Assembly: GCF_009870125.1 (NCBI RefSeq)
Contig: NC_046681.1
Coordinates: 20,101,001 to 20,165,000 of the forward strand
Reading direction: 5' to 3'
DNA: 64,000 nucleotides
DNA from: Drosophila pseudoobscura
Taxonomy: Eukaryota; Arthropoda; Insecta; Diptera; Drosophilidae
Made by a program: the position numbers and the translations under genes. The notes below the pieces were generated by a model, which was not told the DNA's origin, searched no databases, and worked only from the letters and a program-made list of their open reading frames with translations. Below, one piece after another: positions 14,101 to 26,100 of the stretch (positions within the stretch are counted from its first letter, which is position 1; every line of letters starts with the position of its first letter).

Positions 14101-17100
14101 AAAAAACTACATCCCAGCACACATTCTACCGAAAACCATGTCCTGTATGGGGACACTATTTAACCCTAACATTCATGTGTTTTCTCAGCATCAAATCTGC
14201 TTAGCAGCTTTTCCAGCAGTAATTCAATTTGAACACGACGAAATCATTGAAATGCATCAAATTCAAATTCAAATTCATTCAATCAAAATAAAGTCAACAA
14301 CTGAGGCCGAAACTGAGGCGGAGGCTGGAAAAATGCCAGCTGGCAGTCGGCAACCCATTCATACGGCAATACGAGTGCAGAAACCTGAACGGAGAGGAAC
14401 GGAACGGAACGGATTTCAGGTCAGGGAAATACAGCCTTGCGGTGGGCCTAAAACAACATTAGGAGATTTCGATTGTAGCGCACGGAAAGCAAAACAAACG
14501 CCAGGCAGACGACAGACGACAGACAGGCAGAAAGGTGTTAAATGTGAAACTAAACCAGGAATAAAAGATATGCACATATATCCATATGTGTATTCAGGGG
14601 TTCAGGGAATCCCCTAGCACGAGCCGCGGGAATGGAAAGTTGATTAAAATGCAATTGGAAATTGTTTTCTCTGCTGGTTGTCAGCACTTGATTAAGAGCA
14701 ACTGTTTCCTTTGGTGGAGGGCTGAATGGCTGTCGGGCCAAGGCTCCTCGCACGCTACTACCCTCTAGCCTCCCGTGGTGTCATGTCAAAACAATGCAGA
14801 CCGAGTCGAGGAGGATTTTTAGGGGTAGTCCAAGAGTCGAGAGCGCACTGATTGCCCACAAGTGGCAGCAGGCAACCCTCCGCTCGACTGGAATGCAATT
14901 TGAATAGGTTATGGGATGGGGTAGGGTATGGTCTGGTCTGGTCTGGTCTGGGGAGGAGAGGTGTATCCCATTGATGATACTCACACACACCTGGTGCTGG
15001 CGAGGCCAGAGCCAACTTTGTTGGCCATGTTTATGCATTAGACCGCGTGTAAAATAATTTCATGCTGCAAGTTTTTCGACTGCTTCCTTTATGGCCCTAA
15101 AGGGAGACACCGAACCGGGGGAGGGTGCCCTGGAACTTTTAATGTTTCGACTCGGAAAAATGTTGGCATGTGGAGTTAAGTAACATTATCAGTGGGTACA
15201 GCGGCAGCAGCAGTGCCATCGTTATCATTAACAGCCAGTGTGACATCATCATCATTATCATTTTATCATCATAATTATTGGGTTTATTAGGGCAGCACGT
15301 ACAGCAGCTGCTGTCACCAGACGAGCAGGGAGGGGGGCGGGACGGTATGGGTGGTGTCATATAAATCTCTGGCAGGACTAAGACAATCCGTCATGCTGTA
15401 CAGATTCTCCACAGAGAGATCTCAATTCGAGACGGCTAATGGGGCTAAGACCTCCGCAGTAATGTCCTTCTTATGAATTTCAATTGCTGCTGCTGCCGCC
15501 CCCTCCTACGGGAGGATGTTTACATTACTAATATGAAACGCCTCCTTCACATCCACGGCAGCACAGAACAACATTCTCATTGAATCGCGTACGTGACTCT
15601 CTAATGCCCCGCAAGGAGCCCTTTTCGGATTGCTTTCCGCCCGGCAGGCGGTCCTCCCGGTCCCCTCTCTGTCCTTTTGCCACTCTGGACATCCTGCGGT
15701 GCTAATAACCCACTTACTTAGACTTATCCTTTTGTTGCTCTCCCCCTGCGCTCTCCTCTGACCATCAATTCTGGACTCAGGAGGAGTCCAAGGGCACTGC
15801 CAGCCAAATGCAATTCCAAATTGATATAGAAATTGAATCTGACCGCATTCGGGTGCAGTTTTTTTCGTGGATTTCTGTTGTACAGCAAAACGAAATGGTC
15901 AATGGGAACACCCCTATATTTTGATTGGATTTATGGTTTCCTATGATGGTCGGAATGCTTGAATGCTTTAATTGCATTTGTAAATGTTTTGGTTCGGGCT
16001 TCGATTTGGTTATGGTTCCCTGCTGGGGTCTGGACACGAGGTTGTTATGCTTCAAGAAGGGATATGCGAATTGTTGAGGGTTTTGGCACAGGAATATGAC
16101 GTATATATGTAGTACTTGTAGGATGTAATAGATGTGGTATTGCAAAAAGAAGTTCTTATCATACATGAAAGATATTTTTTGCAGACCTATACGATAGAAA
16201 TCTTTGAGGACAATGGTTAGTACCGTTTAGAAGGGATAGTTGAAGATTCTTTTTATATATCAGAAAAATAAATTAAGAATACTACGAAAAATATTCCTGG
16301 TGGAAAATCATTTAAAAGATTGACTCTTCAATATATTTAACTTTCTATAAAATCGTTCATTAGAGGATGGAATACACTTGGAAATCATACAGTATCCATT
16401 AAACTGATCCCTAGCCCAATAAGTATCCGCTTCCCAGATATTTCTTACATTCATTACTCCACCAAAAACAAATCAAACTCATTTATAGAGTATTCCCTAT
16501 TCTACACCCATTAACCACACTTCTTCCTGGGTCAAGCCTCTGCCTGAAGTTCACTTTCCAACATTTTTTTAAAGTATTTTTTTATATAGTTTTTCAGAAT
16601 TTATTTTAAGCCAGTTCAATTCAATTGGTCATGCCCAGGGGACACAATGCCGTGTGGCTCGACAGGACCTCAGATACGGTCACGCCCTGTCCATTGGGTC
16701 CACCCCAGCCCACATTTTCGGTGGTCGGTGGGTTACACAGCTGTCACGCAAAACCCTTGAAAATCTTCGCGGAAATGTAACTAATTTGTGTGTGATTTTA
16801 TTGTTAAATTTAAAAAACATAAAACTTTAAATAAAAAAAAATAAAAGAAACACAAATCAAATGACAAGCGGAGAGAAGAGAGGACGAGAGAAGGGGTGGA
16901 GGAGTGAGGGGACAAGGCAGCTGTGCGCCGCACCTTGGACTGATAAGAGTTCCAGTTGTGATCGTAATTAATTTCGGATTCAACTTTTGTGTACCCCGTG
17001 AAAGTGGTGGGAAAAAGGGTGTATTGTTTTTAGGGAAATGTATGGAGCGGGTAAAGGGAGAAGTCTCCTTTCTGATAAGCACCAAAAGGCATGATATTTC

Positions 17101-20100
17101 TGCTATTATAATCCCACTTCATGTCTAGAAAACGTTGGGGTATTCCAATTTTGAAGATATTGATTCCATAGACTTGTTTTTCAATCCTGAAAATCCATCA
17201 TGATCGGATCGAGTGGACTCTTTGGTACTATTTCATATTCTATAAATTAAATTATTCCCATTTCTCTTTTTGATATTCACAGGGTATCCTCTGGTCGAAA
17301 CACTTATCCCCCCATAAAATTTCCATCTTGTTTCATTTTTCGATGAATGCAAATGAATTTTTACGTATCGTATAAGCAACAACAGCGATTTTAATTCATT
17401 TACCTCGCGACTGTCGCTCCTCACTCGCTGATGATGATGATGATTCAGTTGTGGATGTGGACTGTGGACTGAGGATGGTCTCGGGTCCCAGACATTGACG
17501 TAAATTGATTTTCACGCAGCGTCCCCGACAGGGGGAGGGAGAAAGAAGTAGCGCCAGAGAGGGAGACAGATAGCGCGAGAGGCGCCGGAATATACCGCAA
17601 CCGCAAGGCAGAGATCAAGGCCCAGCGCATAGCGAAAAACCGCAGCGAAAGGATTCCACCATGCACGAGTATCCGTGAGATACACGCGCATTTGTATCTG
17701 CGAGCATGGGAGAGTGTGTGTATCGGCCTTTTGTGCTCATCATAAATAATGCGCAAAGTGGCAAAAAGGCGACACCCAAGCCAAACCGAGTGGGGGGAAG
17801 GCTGCCCTCCCCAGCAGCCGCTTATCAGAAAGAAGCTCCATGGAACCTAAGCAGAAAGTAAAGCGTGTAATAAATGAGCGCCAAAGATGCCTCGGAATAA
17901 AGATGGCAAAATGCAATGAAATAAAAGGCGATGAAATGGCCGAGATCCATAATACTAAAAGAGTGTAGAGTGAAAATCCTCTTAAGATCAAGCAAAACTC
18001 AGGAAAAATTTATGAATCAGCATGAAAGGAAGCGGTAAGTCATATTTGTACACATTTTTAGATATAATGTGGTTTAGAAAACCAAGATTTTAGTTTCGTT
18101 AAATATGAAAGCATTCAGGATGGAATATCAGTGTTTCCCTAGCTTGTCATTGTAGCTTTCGAATAAATTATAGAAGCTTTGCAGCATCTATAACTTTATA
18201 GTACTTATTACGAATACTAATTTATTTATTCCCGATAATCAGTTCGTGGCAAATACATTTTCTATGAGTTTAACATCTTGTCATGATTCAACAAATATAT
18301 TTATTGACTTATTTAAATACTATACCACCCGTTCACCAACCCCCGGCTCACTCGCTTCGTTCGCTCGCACCGATATGGGTAAAATATGGGGCCACGACGG
18401 CGATGGAAAAACTTTTGATATAAGAGAAAGATATAACTATATTTAGCCATGAAAATCTCTCTGAGATGGTTATAGTTTCCTCTTAATTATCCCCTTCTAT
18501 CACCTTTTGAGTAATAACATTAATATTTCCGGATACCTTCTTGTATGATTTTAGATCTATGTAGTTCTTTATATGTATATATTCCCTTGGCTTTTCCACT
18601 AATGAGCAAATATCTGTATTGAGGAGCTGTCAAAGATTATTGAGCCCTTGAACGAATATATCCATTTCATAGCCATTTAGTTCTGCCAAACCCTTCGAAA
18701 CCCCTTTCTATCCTACCCCCGAATCGTATAGCCTCTGCCAATACCTTTTCCCCTTTAACGAAGGTTATTGCCTTTTTTTTATTAGTTATTGACTTATAGC
18801 CTAGTGGCACGCCCACAATCGAATACCCTTTTTTTTGGCGACAGTTGCGAGTTTTTTTTTTTAAATCTGTTAAACTTTTTATTAGGTTGCGCCTCATTTA
18901 AGCGGCCAAAATTCAGTGGCCAGAACCTTCGGCCCATTACCACGCCCATTAATGCAAATTAAACGCAATGCAGACATATGCCAAAATCAAGTCCCTGCCT
19001 GGATTATCCTGTTTCTGCTGCTGTTCGGTTCATTTCGGTTGCGTTTCGTTTCGTTTCGGGATGTGTCACAGCGCATTATCATTCATAAATCAAAACATGG
19101 AAATTGTTTTGCATAGCGAGGGGTGAGTGGAAGCAGCCACAGCAGCAGGAGCAGAGAGGGGTTGCATTCGGCAAACAATATCCCTAACCCCTAACCCCTA
19201 CCCCGCGGACTCTGTACAGTCTAATAAACATGTATAAAAAGTTATGAATAAATTAAGACATTTGGTTGTCAGTTCGGTTTAAAGGGGAAGAGGCACAGGC
19301 AGACTGTGCCCCCAGGCCTCCGGGGTTGTTGCTCACTTTTTTTATACGAATATGCATCATTGATTAAACTCACATTAAACAAGGGGTCTGCGAGAGAGGG
19401 CTTGAGGGCCTGCAGAGTGGCCGTGGCAAGTGCCGAGATTGAGCTGTCAAGTGTGCCCAGAGAAAGTGTGCAAAAAAGCATACCAAAAGGGGAAAAGCGA
19501 AATGTATCTCCAACTGAAATTCAAGTAAATTCCAGACATAGATATGCGATGATGTGGTGCCATGCGGTAGGCCATAAAGCAAAGACAAACACGGATGTGG
19601 CAATCACACATGGGATATATAATCTCCAATCCTGTCTAGAGAAGTTTTTAAAATGAAAATTCATCAACACGTCAGCCATCAGTCTATCCATCCATCCATC
19701 CATCCTATCTATACCATATACCATACCGTCTGCCCATTCCCCATTTCTTGTCTTGTGTCTCCTGTGTTTTCTTAGTAACGAACGCCACCCAAAGCGTTTT
19801 CCATTTACCCCAAAACAAAGGACAGACAGACAGACAGACAACGGGGTAAACGTTTGGTCTGATATTATATATATAAATATATGTACATGTTTTGACAGAC
19901 AGGGTAACGCACAGGGTGGCGGTGGAGAAAGAGTTTTGGTGCGTCTTCAATTACGACACGCGCGTTGAAAATAAAATTTCAGCAGTTTTTGCCCGCCGTA
20001 CCGCCGACTGCTTTCCATATGGGGCCTGTCACAGCGCACAAATACAAAACCACAAGGCAGATACGTATGAACGTACTCGCAGATGCTCCATCCTGGGGAC

Positions 20101-23100
20101 TGGGGGCTGGGGACAAATGGACAACACACGTGGGGGCTAGAACCGCCAGCGATGACGGGTGGGACCCTGGGCTGACTGGCTCCCCGGGCAACCTTTTCGA
20201 GGCTGTTAAAAAGCCAGAGAGCCAGCGCCAAAATAGCTGCGAGAAAGTAAAGCCGCTCGTAAAACTCAAACGAGGCGCGAAGATGGAGCAGAAGGCAGCA
20301 GCAGCAGCAGCACCAACATCGCAAGGACTTCCCCACAAACCCGCATGGCAGGGGCAAAAACATGGCGCCAAATAACCGCAACCATAACGATGTTCTCCCT
20401 CCGCTCCTCAAACTCCTGAAAATCCCGCACCGAGACCCTGAACAGGACCGTAAGGCGACGTTTGCCGCCATTTTGTAAAAGAAAAGTGCATATAATAAAA
20501 TAAAATAGCAACAAGAACAACAAAAGCCAGTGGCACAAAACATACAGCGAAACACACGGGGAAGGAGCAATATCCATGGCGTACACAAAAAACGGCATTA
20601 AAACGAGGAAAAGACAACGGGGGAAAAACGAAGACTGCAATACCCTTTTCATTGGGCTAAAGAGCACATCGGGGTCACTAAATAGAGGAGAATGTTTTGT
20701 TTAAGGAAGTTCATGTTTTAAAGGGATCTTTAAACATAGATGACGTATTCAAATATATCTCCAAAAAGTTATTATAAAGAAATATACGATTTCTCTTGAT
20801 ATTTAAAGAAAGAGGCAATCGGGGTCACCAAAAATTAAAAGTATAGCCAGTTAAGCTGAAATGGAGGTAAGAAATATAATTTGGGGTCAACCTTCTCGCA
20901 TATCTATCCTTACAGCAAAGTCCATATACCCCCCTATTCGAGCAGAGACCTCTACGATTCTGGAGGCTAAGTCAGAAGGCACTGAAAATGGACGCCTGTG
21001 ATTTGGCTTTCTTTGTGGATATGTGTATGTGCGTATGTGTATGTGTGTGTGTTGGGGGAAAAGTGGAAAATGGAAAATGGCGAACGAATGAAAATGTCGC
21101 CGAGCGAGCATCGTAAAAAATTATGCCGAAAGTAAAGGTTCCCATCTCCCTCCCATATGTGTGTGTGTGTGAGGTGGGGCCCAACCAAATTGCGTTCTTA
21201 TGGCACTTTAGTGGCAAAATCAAATTAGAATTTATGGAAAGTCGTTGTCCAATCATAAATGTGGCGCCCCGTCATATAGTAGGAATAGCAATGGCCCCCC
21301 CTAGCCCACTCTCCCATTGAATAGCCATAAGCATGGAAGAGACGACTTTCCTTTTTTTCCCTTAGTGCTAAATGACCTTTACTATGGTGGCCAAGTCGCA
21401 CTAGTACTTTTGCAAAAGATTTTTAGTTTGCATCGTAAATTTTTACAGCCATTTATAGGCAGGCGGCTCAGTGGAGGTCGGGGGAGTGGATTAGTGGCTT
21501 GTAATGTGCGCCATCTGTTGGAACGATGCGAAGCGATGCCACTTGAGGGCATTACTCATGCCACATTTGGCCGGATTCAAGTGCTTAGCGTGTTAATTTG
21601 CACCAGTTCTAGATCCGACTTGAGGGGGGATGCGACCACCCGACCGACCGACTATCTTCTGCACGAATATAACTATAATACGAGGGTTGCTCGAATCGCC
21701 TTTGCCTGCGGCACCGTGTTAAGCCCTCGCAATTGCCATTTGATTGAGTGATGCGTCAGTTGGTTGTTCCATCCAGCGATGCGCATTAACTAACAACAAC
21801 GAAAACATCGGGGGAGGATGAGACTTATAGAGAGGGTGGTGGTGCATTATCACTAGTACTTCAGTGTGTCTCTCTCTCCTCTCTCTGACGAGCATTAAAT
21901 TAACTGTAACTGGCACTGCACTTTACACATTTTACATATGTCGCCTACAACCCAAACAGAACTTCATCTTGGTGGGTGGTGGTTCGCTCCCCCCCCACTC
22001 TTAATATTCCCCTAGAGAGGTAGCATGCCCGAAAACTGGGAAACGGGGAACGAAAAAAACAACAAGGCAAAAATCAAAGCGAATGCACTCAAACGAATGC
22101 CTCAGCCTCGAGCCTGTGTGTAGGTAATTCAATAGCCAAAAGGCCTTCCCAGTACCCAGTACCCGGTTTCCAGTCCCCCAGTCCCATCTCCCGTTTGGGT
22201 CTTTGACATGCGGCAATGGCTGGACAGGCACTCATCAAACTTTTGACATGCAGCTCATCCAGAAACAAGGGACTGGGGCTGCAAACCGATAGAGGGAGAG
22301 GGAGAGAGCTGTTGAGGCTGTCGCTGCTGCTGCTGCTGCGCCTTTTTGCATGCAAAATGTCAGCGCATATGTCAGAATTTTGCATATGACCTCTTCGGGT
22401 TATGTTCGGCGAGGGTCTGCACCAAAGTTTGGACAGGAATTACAAGAAGGTGGTAGATCTTTGGGAAACAGTAGGCTCGGGAGATAGGGCTCTACCTATA
22501 TTACAACACTTTGAAGAACCTGCTCGGCTTCAGAACCGAATGCAGTCTCTGGCCGAGGCTACTCTCTCACAAAGAGAGGATTCTGAGTACCCTCTTCCTT
22601 ACCCTCTCATTCTCTTCGTAAAACATCGTTGCTTTCGTACTTCTTCCTTCACTTATCTGCCCATATATACATTATTATAGTTCCCTATAGCCTTGTACAC
22701 TTTCTATCCTCCCAAAAACTTCTCGTTCAGCCCTCGCAAATCTATTTTTTCCGGAAAAATCCTGCCCTGTATGACCAAATGCATTTTGATGCAAATCTAC
22801 AGCGAAGTTTTGGGCTACACTTCTTTTGAGGCTACCACTCTCTGACCCTTGCCCTGTCCATAGGCACACCCCCTCTCCTCTCTCCAGTGCAGCACTCTCA
22901 GTGTGCCCAAATCCTGGGTGTGTGCGGGGGTTGGGCTCCTGCTGCTCTGATGTCTTTGTAACTGTAATTGATGCTGACTTTTTGACAGTTTGAATGTCGA
23001 AGCGAGCGAACAGATGAGCAACGAAAACTGAAAACGAAACGAAACGAAAAACTGAAGCTCCAGTTGACTGCAGGACCTCTTCTCACTCGAAGGCAAATGA

Positions 23101-26100
23101 CAGCTCTGATTAGTTGTGTGACAGTTTTGTGATTTGAATTCAATTATGACATGCAAAGGACTGCAGGTGGTTGTTGTCTCTGGGGCTGCAATTGGGACAG
23201 CAAAAATGTACAGGAAAAACGAAAGGAAATTCGAGGCAGCCCTGCCAGCAGGGAGGGCCTGCCCTAAGATCAATAAAAACACACCGTTAAGAGTCAATAT
23301 TTTGATTTTGAACGTCGAACGGCGTTGGGGGTTAAACAAAAGGAGCGTCGCACTAAGCAAATAGGAAACTTTTCTCCGACCGAACAACAAAAGCCTGAAC
23401 ACAAGAGACAGAGCCGTATAGCCGTTGTATTCCCTCTATGACGCTCCGGTCCTTTGTGGAAAAGAATCAACAGAAAGCAGGGAAAAGGAGCAAACAGTGG
23501 GGAGGAGGGGGCGATGGAGATGGAAAAGTGACGGGGGAAATACTGAAATCGGATATTAAATGCCGCACAGAAAAAACACAAAAAGAAAAACAAACAAAGG
23601 GAAAAGGGAATGAGCAAAAAGGGTGGGATAACTAAATAGGGAATAGGGATGCACTGGAAGAAAATTAATATATAATGGTGCTATTGATTGTGATTCTGGT
23701 TTGCTTAAGATTTACTTTAGATGTTCCCTCAAGTGAGGTGGAAACGCAGAAAACTCGCCCCAAACTGCTAAGCCACACTGGGAGAGGAAAAGAGAAACAT
23801 AGCGTGTGGAAGAGCTAAGAGAGTCACGAGAAACCTTTTTCAAAATTATTCACTACCAAAATGTTGCAAAAAGAAATTTAAAATAATTTTTTATATTTTA
23901 ATCAATTTTTTAAATTAACTCTTCTTTAATGTTGATTTAATTTTTTTAATAATAGTTTGATTTGAGAATATCAGGAATTTTAAATAATTATATTTGTTTA
24001 TATTTTAAATTAATTTTTTTTTTAATTTTTTTAAACCAGGTATTACTCATTTTGTTCCTGTGTAATGAACGCCAAGGCTAGTAAGAGAGTCGAGAAACAG
24101 ATACTGCTACAGCAGGAGAGGACTATCGATAGAATAGTGGGATAAGGACATGACTATAGCCAGAATAGGAGATAGTTATCCTTCAGAACAGCAGGGGAAG
24201 AGACAGAGAGAGCAGGCCAACAAAGGCTGTGGCATGAAATTAATACATTTGACCAGATGATAGGAGAGTCCGACAGGGCAGGCCTTGGGAGGAGATGGTT
24301 GCTTGACTGTCCTGTTTTAAGGTCTAAATAGTTTCACTAATATGTCGATGGTAAAATAAAACCCACAGACACGTGTGGGAGGCAGTGGCCTCGTAATTGA
24401 GCCCAAAGTTTTATCCACAACCACACAATGTCAATTGTAAAGTGCACACACAAACAGGATGTGGATGTGGATGTGCATGTGGCTGTGGCTGTAGCTGTAG
24501 CTGTAGCTGTGGACTGGGGATGTGGCTGCCAAGGATATGTAAGCCCCAAAGTCTTCTACTTGGCCATAACTCCAAATTGGCCATTCGATATGGTTACTTA
24601 AAGGGTAATTAAATTAACTGCCGCACAGCAGTGGCCCAGAGTACGAAAACACAGGCAGTAAATGCAGCAGTAACAGCAGCAGTGGCAGCAACAGCAGCCG
24701 CCTCGCCAGGGTGTCCTCGTTGACATCCTTCCAAACAGGAGGCAAGGCACAGCAGACAAACAAAAGGAACACGCGGCAGGATAAAATATATCTAGATTTC
24801 TTTTCCATATATTGTACGTGGAATATGCATATTTCATTATGACTGGAAACATTAGGGGTTGCGCATAGAAGGGGTTCCGGTTTTGGGTTTCGGTTTTCGT
24901 TTTTGGTTTGGGTTTGGGTTTGGGTTCTCCTCGGGGTGTTTGCTTTATCGCGTGCCAAATCATCGTTATGATTGCAGGGCTCTCTCCTCAGACAACAGCG
25001 TTGCCTTTTTTTATGGGATTGATGATCACATCATGATTAAAATATATTTACTGCTCATTTTTTATGCGCCAAGAGGGGGTCTAATGATTGTGTTGATTAA
25101 TTATGAATCAATTACATTGTAAAAAGATAGCCCCAGATAGATGCTCCTATCTGTTTCTCCGATGGGAAGGTGGCAAAAAGTGTAGCAAATCAAATTTGTT
25201 ACGGTCTGAGGGTACCATTTACATGAGCATGAATTATTGTTTGAGAGGAATTTTGAATTATATGTGATATGATTTGATTAATGATTGCCAAGACCATGAA
25301 AAATGTCTTTGCTGTGCGATAATTTTTATAGAAAACAAATTATGGAACGAAAATAGGTAGATCTTACATGATTAAATGACAATCTTCTGGTATTTCAAAT
25401 TAATTAATTTTTTCTAAATGTATTAAAAATGTACCTAAATCATAAAGGATATCTTATCTTATCTATCATAAGCTTAATACATTTATAAAGACAACAATTT
25501 TGAATTATTTTAAATTTAATTTGTCATCTTTAAAAACACTGAAAACTCTTTCTTATTCAAAAGTTGGAAAAAAAGAGGAAAATTAAAATTTAAGAATAAA
25601 TTATATGTTTCTATGCCATATTAATGGTAAAAACCTTCCTTCCTTACCCTACCTTTCTGTGCTTCATTAATTAATGAATATATATTCCCAAACAATTGTT
25701 TAATAAAAATATGAAAAATCAAAGTTGTACGCTCAAAAGTTGCAGTACCTTTACTCCCCATGGTAAGAAACCCAACAAAAAGCAATAGCTTTTCCCCGAA
25801 AGCAAGAAGTTTCCTTGAAGTTCCTCTATCCCAACTGTTTGATTCGATTACACAGCGCTCTTCTAGTGCAAAACTTTATTCAAATAAAAAACAAAAATTG
25901 GGAAGCAACTCCCAAGGTCCAAGGAGGACCCCAGTCCTGTGGCTCTCCCAAGAAACCTGACCAATTAAAAGTAAACAAAAATTTAATTATGCATCTCACA
26001 AAAAGCTGCACGTAGAAGAGGCAGAACAGGAACAAGAAAAGAAAGCTGCAATTGAATTAGGGAGTGGAAGAAGCCGGAGATGGAGATGGAGAAAGCTACA

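Noticed and set aside
14138-14617. 159-codon plus-strand frame in the SCAPER intron
   Set aside because: The [14 protein letters not shown] and TEAETEAEA runs come from AATTC and GAGGC repeats; the rest lacks codon bias.
19180-19204. CCCTAA repeats as a telomeric trace
   Set aside because: Only three imperfect copies, and Drosophila lacks such telomeres.
19947-20588. 213-codon minus-strand frame in the SCAPER intron
   Set aside because: Overlapped by open frames on both strands, biased composition, no family resemblance; on the same strand as the host intron but with no splice support.
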